Source: Eupeodes corollae
Taxonomy: Eukaryota > Arthropoda > Insecta > Diptera > Syrphidae
Length of the DNA stretch: 64,000 nt
Direction of reading: 5' to 3'
Assembly: GCF_945859685.1 (NCBI RefSeq)
Contig: NC_079147.1
Location: 169,925,174-169,989,173 of the forward strand
Shown here piece after piece: positions 32,186 through 43,711 of the stretch. The notes under the pieces are model-generated. The model did not search any database. It worked only from the letters and a program-made list of their open reading frames with translations, and was not told where the DNA came from. Position numbers and translations under genes: made by a program. Each line of letters opens with the position of its first letter. Position 1 is the first letter of the stretch.

Positions 32186-33735
32186 GAAATTAACAACTAG
32201 AAAATCATTATAGTAAACTTATTTACTTCTTAGGACAAAATTGAGCTGCAACAAAGCATTAACAGCAGCAATGTGGTTTGGACGAACATAGCAAAAATTC
32301 ACAGTTGAACGGTTTGGAGTTTTCCAGGTAACGCTGTGCCATAAAACGAAATATTCTTGGAAAATTTATATATTGTTTGTGATGTTTAAGTATGCGTTGT
32401 AATAATTAAGGCGTCTTCGACTGCTCTTAGCTACCTTAGAACATCTTCCATTTTACTCTTCTTTATGTCTTAGCCTTGTCTGATGAGTTTGAACTATGGC
32501 TTTTTATGATGATTTCAAATTTAAATTGGCGATCATTTTTAAACAGTATCTACTGAAAAAATATTATTTAGAAATGTCTTTAGTTCAGACAACTATCAGC
32601 TGGCCGCATACGTTTCATTGGATTAGTTCTTTCTGACTGTGACGAGATGAGGACGATGACGTTTCTGAACCACAACAACTATATTTTGAGTATGAGAAAA
32701 ATCATATTTAGGATAAATTTAAAAAAATACAATCTCTCACCTCAGCCGGATCTACTTGTAACACAATGCTTCTTGGTGTAGTGGTGTTCTTGAGGAGGTG
32801 AAATAAGACTGTTTTTTGTTGATAATTCTGATGTCTTGGATGCTGTGAAACAACCTTTAAATGAGTAAATAAAGTAATTAAAATTAGTTTTGGATTTTAA
32901 ATAAACTTATTTGACTTATTTGAAGTAGTAGTTGTTACTGAAAAAATAAAAAATATCCATTGCATTTCGTTTGTTTCGTTTTCATTTTCGCTGTCAAAAT
33001 ACTCACCTCGTTCTTAATATGTACTAAATGGGACCAACTCACATTTGAAAATGTTCGCTTTGCATTTCTAGGGTACGTCTCTACTTTATTTACGATTTTT
33101 CTGCTTTTAGTGAACATTTTCATCAAAATTACAGAATTTGTAATTGTATATTTGTATATTTCTTAAATTATTGAATTAATTTTTCCAATTTTTTAATTCA
33201 ATGGATTTCTTTTTTCAACGGCTGAGTTCACCTCCTAGTTTGTTCCTGCTTTGTTGAGCAAGTTGGGCAAAAATTCCACACAAATACATTCATAATGACT
33301 TTGAATTTAATAGATTCAGTAATCGACATGAACGTTTATTTTTTATTGAGCCCATCAGCAAATAGCAACTAATATTTTGTTCGACATAATTAAAGCAAAG
33401 GCTCTAAAAATCGTTAAATATGTTTTGGTTAAATTTTATTCAATTTAATATGCACTTACAAGTTTCATTTTCATGGATGTTATAAATATGTACAAATCTT
33501 CCAATTTAAGACCATGTAAGCATATTTTAGATTAAGTTTGTAAGATTGTTTTGTTTTCGAACGCACCCGTTACACTTTTAAATGAAGCAATTTGATTGGT
33601 GTGAGGACTAAATACAAGAAAAAGTTTGGTTCTTGCATCATTTTACGCACATTAAGTCTTAGGCATCTTGTATTCAACCTGAAATGATTCTCAATAATGA
33701 GTATTTTTGGCTCATGGAATCGAACCTTAGTCTAT
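32186..33735. other. AT-rich sequence, nothing recognised
   Basis: No gene, RNA or repeat family is recognised. Overlapping opposite-strand frames at 32935-33166 lack motifs. Confidence 0.55.
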
Positions 33736-34207
33736 ATTACCGCGTTTACAAGGAGAATTGAATCCGAATTGAATCAGGATTTATCACCGTATAGACCTGG
33801 ATCGGATCGAAATAGGATTACTCGATCCGATCCCACTGAAAGAGGTGAATCGAATCGAAAATTTGTTTGTAAACCTGAATCGGGGAATCGAGTTAATGGT
33901 GTGTGAGGTCTTGCTTGTGTGCGTGCGATAAGTTTTTTCTATCTTGTTTGTTCTAAGCAAAAATACTCCATTTAAATGAAGTATTTTTGGTTATAAGCTG
34001 AATTTAATTTGGCGCTCGTCTTTGTGTTGAGAGCATTGTTTTAAAATTTGAAAATTATTCACGTAGCAGTACGCACACAAATACAACCCAAATGTCATTT
34101 CGATTCCATTTGAATTCGATTCCTCGATTCAGTGCCACCATATACCTGGATCGAGATCTCAATTCGATTCGATTCGATTCCTCGATCTCCTCTTGTAACC
34201 AGGGTAT
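33736..34207. mobile_element. MITE upstream of prefoldin 1
   Basis: The left end TTACCGCGTTTACAAGGAGA and the right end reverse-complemented TACCCTGGTTACAAGAGGAGA are inverted, followed on both sides by GAATCGAATC-type subterminal repeats. Its right edge lies about 95 bp from the prefoldin start codon, so it occupies the presumed promoter region. Confidence 0.6.
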
Positions 34208-34301
34208 ATATCTACTTTATTCGAATTTGACTCTAGAATCTCTCATACATATTTTGTGCTAATATAACTTATTTCAAGATACATTTCCATTTGATAAAAA
34301 A

Positions 34302-34794
34302 ATGGCTGCAATGGACATGGAATTAAAAAAGGTTACTGTTTAGTTTTTACTGCGAAACAATTTTAAAAAAAATTGCTTTTTTAGGCGTTTACCGAAGTGC
34401 AAATCCATCGTGTTGAAACGACGAAAAAGATGAATATGCTGGATATGAAGCACGATATGGTCAAAACCGGTAAACATAAATGTATCCTTACTGAAAAAGG
34501 TACAAGCGATTTACCTGACGACGCTAGGTAAAGCTAATAAGAATTTTGAAAGTACCTATCTAATTCCGTCTCCGTAGAGTTTATCTTTCAGTGGGTAGAA
34601 TGTTCGTTTTAACCAATGTACAGAACATGCGAGAGGATCTAAAATCTAAACAAGAAAAATGCCAAAAAACTCTGGATCTACTAGAAAAAAAGAAGGAATT
34701 TCTTGCCAAGAGTTTAAAGGACCAAGAGGACAATCTTAGAGAGTTAGTGAAACAGAAAAAATATTCTGGCACAAAGGCGTCCAATGCGGAATAA
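34302..34794 (+). CDS. Pfdn1: Prefoldin subunit 1
   Basis: A beta-type subunit of the hexameric cytosolic prefoldin chaperone, which passes unfolded actin and tubulin to CCT. There are three exons: 34302-34331 (MAAMDMELKK), 34385-34527 and 34578-34794, with GT..AG introns of 53 and 50 bp. The joined product is about 129 residues, near the family size (human about 122). Exon 2 reads AFTEVQIHRVETTKKM, then a small strand region LTEKGTSDLPDDAR. Exon 3 reads VYLSVGRMFVLTNVQNMRED followed by a long Lys/Glu-rich C-terminal helix (QEKCQKTLDLLEKKKEFL). The two coiled-coil helices flank the beta segment as expected. No defects are seen. The gene is convergent with EEF1AKMT1, stop to stop 23 bp apart. 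Confidence 0.92.
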
Positions 34795-34807
34795 TAACAA
34801 TTTTTTG

Positions 34808-34841
34808 TTTAATCTTTTTATAACAATTCATCTATATTAAA
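34808..34841. promoter_or_regulatory. Candidate overlapping polyadenylation signals of the convergent pair
   Basis: A minus-strand ATTAAA (plus TTTAAT, 34808-34813) could serve EEF1AKMT1, and a plus-strand ATTAAA (34836-34841) could serve prefoldin 1. If used, the two mRNAs overlap at their 3' ends. Each is only a one-base variant of AATAAA, so this is tentative. Confidence 0.35.
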
Positions 34842-35584
34842 ATTTGCATAACAAACGAATTCATTAGCTAGGTTTCTTTCATGTTCTGGACGGAAATTGT
34901 AGGGCTTGAGGTAAAGGTACTTCGCGATCCAAGGCCCGACAATTTCCCCTGAACAGAAAACTAGTTTTGCACATGGTTTCATTAATTTTTTTATAATATG
35001 TGCTGTTTTAGTTATACATTCTTCCGAAAGAAATGGAGGATCGGCTATTATTATGTCGTAGATTGCTGTATGGTGAATGAAATACTCGGGTTCACAAAAA
35101 GCTTCATTGAAATCGTAGTGGATGAAATCATCGCCGAATATTGAGAACCTTTTATCGAATTCAAATAATCTTACTAAAATGAAATACAAGAATGATTAAT
35201 CATTGTTTGTGTGTCATACGGTTAAGAGTTACCATGGTCATGCATGTCCTTGATAGTTTTATAAAGCGATGGACAGGATAGGAGAGCGACTTGTGCGTCT
35301 GGTCCTAAAAGTTTCTTCACAACTTTTCCGAGAGCAGTCCGGGTATTATTACTGTACCAAAACTGACTAAGTTGCTGCAACGTTTAGTTAGGTGGTTAAC
35401 AAGTTTTAAGTTGTTATTTACAAATTCTCACCCAATCTTCTTCAAACATAGAACTAGTTCCTGTCTTGGCTAGAATTCTATCTTGCTCTTTTCGCTCTCT
35501 TTCTTCTTTCTCAAGAAGGAATTTATTAAGTATAGACATAGTATCCATTGGAAGATTAAGTTCAACATCTTCTAGTGAATTCAT
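34818..35584 (-). CDS. EEF1AKMT1: EEF1A lysine methyltransferase 1
   Basis: A SAM-dependent methyltransferase (N6AMT2/Efm5 family) that methylates a lysine of elongation factor 1A in the cytosol. Three exons on the minus strand: 35584-35432, 35374-35233 and 35173-34818, with GT..AG introns. Exon 1 ends FEEDW. Exon 2 begins QLSQFWYSNNTRTALGKVV and ends near KTIKDMHD, containing ALLSCPSLY. Exon 3 continues RLFEFDKRF and has the catalytic-type motif ADPPFL within IIIADPPFLSEECITKTAHI, then ERNLANEFVCYANF. The product is about 216 residues, close to the human 214. An upstream in-frame ATG at 35596 would add MKAK; I prefer 35584 because the family starts near there, but cannot exclude the other. 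All key blocks are intact, so it looks functional. Confidence 0.92.
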
Positions 35585-35739
35585 TTTTGCTTTCAAATGA
35601 TTAAATGAAAATTACACACGTTTTATTCGGGAATTCAATTGAATCGGTTTAACTTAGATTTCAATTTTTTTAATTTACCTCGGAGATTAACTGAATGTAT
35701 GTCAACATTTAGAGATTCCACACGGCTGCCGTCACACGG

Positions 35740-37692
35740 TTTGACCAAAAATACTCCATTACCAAGATCGGAATCTCAGACTGACATTTCGGTTTGCCTA
35801 CAAGCTAAGTACACACTAAATGTGAGAAAGTGTGCGTGAAATGATGCTTAAGTCAAACACATTCTCACATTTAGTGTTCCGGCCCATCAAAATGCTTCAT
35901 TTTAGTCTGCAGGCACATCTAAATGCTTTATTTTAAATGTTTTATGGCCTCGTTCAAAAACTAAACAATCCTAACCAACAGAATCTGAAGTGCTGACATG
36001 GTCTAAAATTGGAAGATTTGTATAGCTTTTTAATTTCAATCCAAATAAATCTTGTTAATGTATATAAAATATGATTGACCAAATACATAGTTAATGATTT
36101 GTTAGTGCTAATTTTTATTTACTTAAATTATTTGCGAACGCAACGCAATATGAGCTGCAACTTGTTAAGTATAATTGGGTATGGACAAAAGTGTTACACA
36201 ATACTTTGTAAAACGGCAAAACAGAAAATTTTTTCAGGTGTAGTTGGTTAAGAGCATTTTTTTGGTGACGTTAGAAGTTCAGGTGGAGATAATAGGAGGA
36301 TGCCTCCGTATTTCTTTGTACAGACAATGCTACAAGAACCATGTTTAAAAAATAAGTTGCTTTGTGTAAAGCATCTTTAAGAAATAGAAATAGGCAATAT
36401 GGTTACACACAATTCCAACTAAATGAGTGCAAATAGATTTAAGTAACTTTTTTTATTCCAATATGGGAAACCGAACACTCAATAATTGGCTGCAATTAAT
36501 GCTTTTTTTTCTAAAAGGTTGATGAAGGTTTGCGAAGCGGAAATTTCTATAATGAATATACCTGATATGGCTTTCTTAAAAATATATTTAATCTGAAAAG
36601 TATTGCTTATGTATATTTTCTTCTATGTTCTGGATTTATAAAAAGTGATCTACGGTTGTATTTATTATATTAAGAAAAACAAAAACATATACGTAAAACT
36701 CATTAATTTGTTTTCACTAACTAAAAATTAAAAAATTTTAAGGAATGAATGAAAATTATATTTTGCGTTAAACTGTGGGAATTCACTAAAAAAAAAATTC
36801 TTTAGGTCAACAATAAACATTAATGTCGATTATTTGATTTTTTGAATGAGTTGTACATGAATTTAGAACGATTTTTTTCACGTTTTCATTTTGTGACATG
36901 TGTCAAAATTTTCATTTTATTTGTTCTGCATTTATTCCACAGGTTCGATATAATCGTTCTGATTAGTTTTTTAAAACATTGGCGTTCCTTTGATGCAAAG
37001 TTTTTTTTATAGCATAAACATGTATGCATCCATCAATCAAGAATGTTATGGATAAGGTATTTTTCGATCATAACTCTTTTTTAAACTTAATATTTATTAA
37101 TTAAAATGGAATGGAAGAATAGTTGCAAGCTTAAATCATTAAAAACAAATTATAAATATACTTGGACTAGTTAAATTAATACAGATTTGAATTACTTGCA
37201 AACAAAATATTTGGGCCGTTCATTAACGAAAATTTATTAAAATTGATTACAAAAAAAAATTGCGCTCGCACCCTTATTTGATGGTTCTTCGAACACATCT
37301 TTGATACAATAATTCGAGCTTAATTATGAAATTTAAAGAATTTCGTAGTGATTACTCTAAATTAGTGAATTAATTACAATAAAATGATGTTGAACAGGCT
37401 TGTTTCAAGACAAAAATCATGACTGCAAAATTAAAGCTCAAAACTGACTTTTTCATCGAAAAAAGTAAAAAGAAAAACCTGAAAAAAAAACGTATTAACC
37501 TCCCCGCTTTGTTTTTGCTTTGCAAATTGCCGCTAGCCCAAGGCATCGTTTTTTTGTTTGTTTTCACATCTATTCATGGACTAATTGTCAAAATTACAAA
37601 TACAACAATGTATTCAAACTGGTTTGGGAGAGTGAAACGTACGAAAGATTCCGATCTTGGTATTGGTAAATGGAGTATTTTTGGGTTTGACT
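35740..37692. repeat. Pair of inverted 40-bp repeats, possible TIR element
   Basis: On the left TTTGACCAAAAATACTCC continues ATTACCAAGATCGGAATCT. On the right, inverted, AGATTCCGATCTTGG continues (with a 6-bp gain) to AATGGAGTATTTTTGG. The 1.9 kb between holds no recognised gene. A perfect hairpin-like pair (acactaaatgtgag / ctcacatttagtgt) lies at 35813-35876. It could be a non-autonomous element, but no target duplication is clear. Confidence 0.4.
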
Positions 37693-37699
37693 AGAAGTT

Positions 37700-39120
37700 A
37701 AAAAGTCATTTGACACATACACTTATAAAGCGGCATTGATTCAGCAATAGTTTCACTACTGGTCAGAGAGAAGAAATTAATGGAAAGAATCAACTTCAAC
37801 GGTTGCGCTCCTTTTTCCTACAAGCTGTGATTTGCACACCAACTTGCATATATGGATTAACTCCATATAAAAAAATGTGGGGACAAATCCTTATGCAAGA
37901 ATATGTGCATACTCACCACCTTTGAACAATGATGTATAGTTACTTAAAATCAGTTTTAATCATTAAGTAAGTAAAATAAATTAGGTTGCACAACAACCCA
38001 ATAAGAACTAGGACCTAGAAAAATACATACAACTCTGAAAGCACTTTTCATGACTACTATTTTAATTATTAGCTGCGTTTAATTTTCCTTCAGACCTTTG
38101 AATGCAACAAAACTCATATAATTTGTTTCAATTTTCAGCGTTTATCGACTTAATTTTGCCGATGCGAGAGGTACAAAATCTAAACACAGACCATGAAAAT
38201 AAAACAACACAACAAATAAATAGACCGTCAACTTGCTACTTCTGTTCTAATCTATCTATCTATCATAAGCCAAAAAATACTTTGGTACAAAAGTAAAAAT
38301 ATTTGTATTTTGTCTAGCTCAGTGGCTTTGTGAAAGAGAATTTACAAATTTTTTCTCAAACCAAAATTTAAGCTTAATGTATAATTTTCATAAGTTTTAA
38401 AGTCAGAAACACTGTTCTAACTAAATCTTATCTTATAGCAAAAAGGAAAAGTCTGTCAGGGAAAATTTTAACTACAATTTTTCTGAAAATGCATTGGGGC
38501 TTATTGATAGATGTATGCTTAACTCTTTAGGATATTCAAAAATAAACTCAAAACTAAATTTAGGGCTTAACCTGAAGTTATTAGCTAAATTTCGAATTTG
38601 ATTTTTTTGGTTAAATAAAAAGCTGAAAAAATAATTCATAAAAAAATAAATGTTAAGTTAAAATTATCTTCCAGTAAATGTGGATTGATACGCAATTGAA
38701 AAGAATATGGATATTTTACATACAAATTCCAGGTAAATTGTTAAGCTTTATTAATTCGGCTTTTAATAGTAATACTTTTATAGTAACAAATAATTTGATG
38801 CAGTATATTTAAGATAAAACACTCCATACACAGTTCAACTTGTCTTTCAATTTAATGTCAATTTCATCAAATCAACTCGTGTGTGGGCTTGAATTTGATT
38901 TTTTTGAAGGTTGACGATTGAGTTGGAAGAAAATCAAAAGATTTTGAATTTGTTCAAGTTGATGTGAATGTTTTCAACTTAGTTGAGGTGTGTGCAGGCA
39001 AGTCACTTGACATTTCGTGCCCAGCAATTCGCTTAGTTCAATTTTCAATATTTCAATTCAATAAATTGCAAGCGTTGTTTGTTTGTAAGACGATTCATGA
39101 TGCAATTATAGACCAAACTG
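37700..39120. other. Sequence without recognised gene
   Basis: Nothing can be named. Loosely inverted words (acacagttcaacttg at 38830 and caacttagttgaggtgtgtg at 38977) hint at another small inverted-repeat element but are too diverged to call. No 5' LTR matching the 3' LTR candidate of the next element is seen here. Confidence 0.5.
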
Positions 39121-39152
39121 AAGATGTTTGACAGTGAAACAAAACACGAAAC

Positions 39153-40105
39153 GTGCGTCAGCTGTTTAAACCAGTGTTGTGTTGGATTCGTCAGTACTTT
39201 CAGTTAAACCTCAAACTATCTGCTAATTCTTTAGTAAGATCTCATATGCTAGAGTCAAATGATTGCTCACATTTGGGGAAACAGTGGCCAAGCTGGAAAC
39301 TTACATTTCTAATGTACATGATATCCACAGAAAAAAACGAGGAAAGCCAAACAAAAAAAATTGCAACATTCCTATGGCTTATAGGTCCAGCTGCAATGGA
39401 AATTTATACCACGTTGTTCCCAAATGATGGCACAACTGATGGAATACTGGGAAATCAAAATGCTGTGGCTCCAGGAAACGAACAAGCAGGCGAAGGCAAT
39501 AATCAAGCAGAAGAGCGACAGTCACGCACACTTGAGGAAATCATAATTGCTTTCGACCGCTACTGCATTCGAAGCAAATTCAGTTCTGCGAATTTGGTTA
39601 TGCTTGTGGTGTCTCCTACGAAGAAAAAATGATAAAGGACAGAATCATCATCGGGGTCTATGACAAAAAGCTGCAGCTTAAGCTTCTGGATGTTAAGGAT
39701 AAATCACTGCAAAACGTGGTTTCAGTTTGCAAGGCGTTTGAGGCAGCAAATGGTAACAAAGTCTTACTTGATAGAGGTGCCATCGCTCAAAAGGCATACA
39801 GTGTGGAAAAGCAACAATTCAGCGCTATAAATCGAAGATGCTACAACTGTGGGGACGACTTCACTCCTTCACATCTTAGGAACTGCAAAGCGAACGGGGT
39901 AACTTGTCGATGTTGTGGAAAGCAGGGGCACTACCATAGGTTGTGCAAATCAAAAGGAAAGCAAGGGGAGCAGACTGGAAAACAAGGGGATATCATAAGG
40001 AAAACAAAAAGCCGGACAACTACAATAAAGGAAAGCCTTCTGTTCACTGGGGTGACTCATCAGGTAAATTACAAAGCAATGTTTTTGATAGTTCTTATTA
40101 TTTAA
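39153..40105 (+). pseudogene. Ty3/gypsy gag remnant in two frames
   Basis: The first frame (to 39632) has a capsid-like region with FLWLIGPAAMEIY and a tail rich in Asn/Glu/Gln. A shift near 39600 moves the remainder into the second frame, which reads IKDRIIIGVYDKKLQLKLL and contains two zinc knuckles: CYNCGDDFTPSHLRNC (CX2CX7HX3C, longer than canonical) and CRCCGKQGHYHRLC (CX2CX4HX4C). Compared with related gags some residues seem to be missing at the junction, which suggests a small deletion together with the frameshift. Confidence 0.75.
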
Positions 40106-40260
40106 ATGATAAATTTCACTATAGAATAAATTCGAATATCTTTGGAAAAAAAGAGCAATGGAAAAAAACATTGTTGATAGGGAATGAAAACATCACCTTT
40201 AAACTTGACACTGGATCCGATGTCAATTGTATTCCGGTTCATTTAACAAAAAAAACTTGA
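39943..40260 (+). pseudogene. Ty3/gypsy protease remnant
   Basis: The frame ends ITFKLDTGSDVNCIPVHL, in which LDTGSD is the aspartic-protease active-site signature (retropepsin usually DTG or DSG). It stops at 40258-40260, before the flap region. Shifted and weak continuation follows at 40370-40460 (a GLESCREFGLV-type line). The enzyme would not be complete. Confidence 0.7.
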
Positions 40261-40660
40261 CATTGAATTAAAGTATAAAAACGAACTTAATAATTTGCTA
40301 ATCTCTGATTACAATAGTAATAAAATTAATGTATTTGACATAGTGAAGCTTTTGTGTTATGATTTGGAAAAAAAACTGAACACTTTTCTCACTTCTATGT
40401 CGTTGATGATAGTCATGAGCCATTGCTAGGCTTGGAATCGTGTAGGGAGTTTGGGTTGGTAAAACGAATTGATGTTGACGCTGTCATGTCCTTATCACTG
40501 GCATGCACTGAGTTCATAAAAACTAATGGGGATGTTTTTGGTAGTGTTGGTAAGTTTCCGGGAACCAATTCAATTAAATTGAAAAAAAAGGCCATCGTTA
40601 CACTATAAGAAAAGAATATCACTTAGTCTACTAGATAAACTTAAAGTAAAAATTGAAAAT

Positions 40661-42204
40661 ATGTTGCGGGAAGGTATAATTTCTGTAGTAAATTATCCAA
40701 CTGAATGGGTAAACAATCTTCAAATAGTAGAGAAACCAAATGGGAAGCTTCGGATATGCCTTGATCCAAAACCACTTAATAAATGTATTCAGCGCGAACA
40801 TTTTCTAATTCCTACAATCGATGACTTCACGTCCAGGCTAGCAGGAAAACGTGTGTTTTCTGTATTGGATCTATCTAATGGGTTTTGACATATGCAATTG
40901 GATGAAGTTAGTGCTGATCTTACAACATTATGACCCTATTTGGGAGATATAAGTCCAATCGTGCACTATTCGGACTTAATAATGTTCCTGAAATGTTCCA
41001 ATGTAAAATGGTTCAAATATTTGGGGACATCCCAGGAACTATGATCTATTTTAATGATATAGGCATAGCTGCTGAAAATGAAAGTGAGCATGACAAAATA
41101 ATGGGAATGGTACTAGAACGTGCTATTGCTAATGGAATTAAGTTTAATCGAGAAAAAACTCAATACAGGGCAAACCAAATTAAGTTTATGGGACATATTT
41201 TGTCATATGGGAAAATTCAACCGGAAATCAAACATCTCGATGCAATTTTAAATATGGAAAAACCTAAATGTAAGCAAGCCATTATGCGATTATTTTACTT
41301 ATCAAAATTTATTCCTAATCTATCAAAGCTTACTGCCAAGTTACGTGAACTTACTTATAACAACGTTGAGTTTAAGCTTACAGCTGAACACGAGGAAGAA
41401 ATAAATAAGCTATTGGGGATTATAACTTCTGATCCCGTCTTGGCAATTTATGATGCAAATAATCCTGTCGTGATACAAACAGATGCGTCCAAGGATGGAT
41501 TGGGTTGTGTCTTGATGCAACTAGGGCATCCTGTCGCATTTGCATCTCGCACATTGAGTACCAGTGAACAGAAATGGTCACAAATAGAAAAGGAGCTTTT
41601 AGCTATACTAATTGCTTGTACAAAGTTCCATTTTTTTGTTTATGGACGTGAATATACAGTTCAAAGTGACCATAAACCACTAGAAACATTAGTCCGGAGA
41701 GACATTGATGGTGTATCACCACGATTGCCACGTATGTTTATGGCACTCTTGAAATACCCTAAAATGGAAGTAGTTTACAAACCTGGCAAAGAAATGCTGG
41801 TAGCAGACTGTTTATCGCGTGCACAACTAAGTTGCTGTGGGGAAATCGAAAACTTAATGGAAATAATTCACACTGTAACTAAGTCTGCATGCCTATCGAT
41901 GGCAAACTATGACCTTTACAGTTTTGTTTTAAAACGTGATGAAGAATATTCGAAAATAGTCGGACTTATTCAGAATGGTTGGCCAAATTTCCATCATCTT
42001 AATAAGTTAGGGCAAGAACTTCAAAAATATAAGTCAGAACTACATTTTGAAAATGGGTTACTGTTTCGTAACCATCGTTTAGTAATTCCAACTGAATTAC
42101 AGAACAAAATTGCGAAGTGGATACACGCTCCACATTTGGGGATAGAAAAAACACTTGCTCGAGCAAGAGCGCACTATTTCTGGCCAAACATGAGTGTTCA
42201 CTAA
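40661..42204 (+). pseudogene. Ty3/gypsy reverse transcriptase-RNase H and integrase N-terminus, broken
   Basis: RT blocks are LRICLDPKPLNKCI (40750-40790) and FSVLDLSNGF, then an in-frame TGA at about 40886, where Trp is usual, and a frameshift before 40930. The next long frame (424 codons) has IYFNDIGIA where active RTs have YxDD, so the first catalytic Asp of that box is replaced by Asn. It continues with RNase H (QTDASKDGLGCVLMQLG; IEKELLAILIACTKF; SDHKPLE) and an integrase HHCC-type start (HAPHLGIEKTLARARAHYFW), stopping at 42202-42204. The reading frame would not yield a functional polyprotein. Confidence 0.82.
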
Positions 42205-43265
42205 AAGCAAATTGTAGAATCTTGTCAAATTTGTGAAAAATTTACGCGAAACAATCAAAAGGAAAAACTATTACAAGATTATCAACCTGAATATCCACTT
42301 CAAATCATTGCTATGGATTTATTTGAGTATGCGGGAAAAGACTTTCTGCCCATTATTGACGCATATTCATGCTTTGTAATAGTAGAAAATCTTAGTAACA
42401 AAACTTCAAGTCATATAATCGAGAAACTAAAGATTAATTTCAATAAAATAGGATACCCAACTATTATTCATTGTGATAATAGTCCTTTTGCCTCCGGGGA
42501 TTTTGAAAAATTTGCAGACAGTCACAACATAATCATGAGATTTTCAAGTCCACGGTATGTGCAAAGCAATGGGTTAGCAGAAAAGGGTGTAGCAATAGCA
42601 AAGAATATTCTTAAAAGGTGCTATGAAGCACAAGAAACAAAACATTTTCAGTATAGGTAGCTTGAGTACAATACCACGCCTGTGACTTGCACCAGTTCAA
42701 TTAATTTTTGTCAGAATGGTTAAAACAAGAATGCCGATCTCTAGTTTCTTACTTCACAGAAATCACATAGATGAGAAGTTTGTTCAGACCAAATTTAAAG
42801 AAAAAAGGCAAAAGCAGAAATATTATTATGACAAAAGTGCAAAATCACTTGCAGTGTTTGAGTTGTGTGATCGTGTGATTTAAAAAAAAATCAAAAGAAT
42901 GGTATTATGGAACAATAGTTGATCATGTAAATAATCGCTCATATATTATAAAAGATAGCTTTGATAATTATTTTAGGCGTAATAGACGTTTCATTGCTAA
43001 AACTAAAAATAGTAATTTTAATGTTAGCGATATGATGTTCGAAGAAAACATCAAACAAAATGTAACAAATCCAGATATTTTTAAAGAAATTAAAATTGTT
43101 CCTGAAGATAGATATAATAAAAGAAATTCTCAATCTCTAAATAAGACTAAACAAATTGAATGTAATGTGGATGATTCACAACTATCAGTTTCATTTAATA
43201 ATACAAGTACATTATCAGATAATGAGTATGAAACAGCTGATAGTAGTGAATCAGAATCAAACTAA
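42205..43265 (+). pseudogene. Ty3/gypsy integrase remnant and C-terminal region
   Basis: Just after the stop, SCQICEKF completes the zinc-binding part. The frame 42313-42660 holds the catalytic core: MDLFEYAG (first Asp), IIHCDNSPFASGDFEKFA (second Asp) and NGLAEKGVAIAKNIL (Glu of the DDE triad), so the triad is present. Stops follow at 42658 and again near 42720. A downstream frame (43032-43265) is Asn/Ser/Glu-rich. A terminal piece ends RTSSGRTVRPPQRYDWD, a common C-terminus of gypsy integrases. No chromodomain is recognised. Confidence 0.75.
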
Positions 43266-43460
43266 AAAGGTGATTTTGAGACACCAGAAATTGCTGTAAA
43301 TAAAGATAATATACGAGTAATGGGTAATAAACAATACAGAACTAGTAGTGGCAGAACTGTACGTCCACCGCAAAGATACGACTGGGACTGAAACCTTATA
43401 TAGGTACATACATATATGTATACATAATTAAAAAAAAAATATTTATTAAAGAAAAAAGCG

Positions 43461-43705
43461 TGTAATAAGCTAGCTAATGTACACATACCTTAATGTAAAA
43501 TAGTTAAGATTACGAATGCAAGCATAATGTTAAGATTAAGAACGCAAACATAATGTATTCCTACACCTGAAAGAAGAAACTACTTTCTTGCTCTTGTCTG
43601 GATTAAGATCATTCTATTCTCGACCGCTGTTAAGATAAGATATCTTCAGATAATAAATTTATATTGTATAATTAAATTATTAGTGTTTTATTTCATTAAC
43701 AATTA
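43461..43705 (+). repeat. Candidate 3' LTR of the gypsy element
   Basis: It starts TGTAATAAGC right after a purine-rich AAAGAAAAAAGCG stretch (polypurine-tract-like), carries AATAAA at 43652-43657, and ends near ATTAACA, giving a TG..CA shape. It contains a direct 26-bp tandem pair (ttaagattacgaatgcaagc at 43504, ttaagattaagaacgcaaac at 43530). No second LTR exists in the window, so boundaries are inferred. Confidence 0.5.
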
Positions 43706-43711
43706 ATCATC

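Larger units (their letters stand above)
39130..43705 (+). mobile_element. Degenerate Ty3/gypsy LTR retrotransposon, 5' LTR not found
   Basis: Gag, protease, RT, RNase H and integrase occur in the Ty3/gypsy order on the + strand, with a probable 3' LTR at the end. Gag and pol are broken by frameshifts and stops. The gag zinc-knuckle arrangement and the pol composition recall the Mag-type lineages (K02A2.6-like proteins), which lack an envelope. No envelope is seen. The element is inactive. Confidence 0.85.

Noticed and set aside
37370..37694. Overlapping opposite-strand frames near 37.5 kb
   Set aside because: Both are Lys/Phe-rich chance frames in a repeat-bounded region, with no family motif.
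38000..39150. 5' LTR of the gypsy element
   Set aside because: No stretch matches the 43461-43705 candidate, so a 5' LTR cannot be called.
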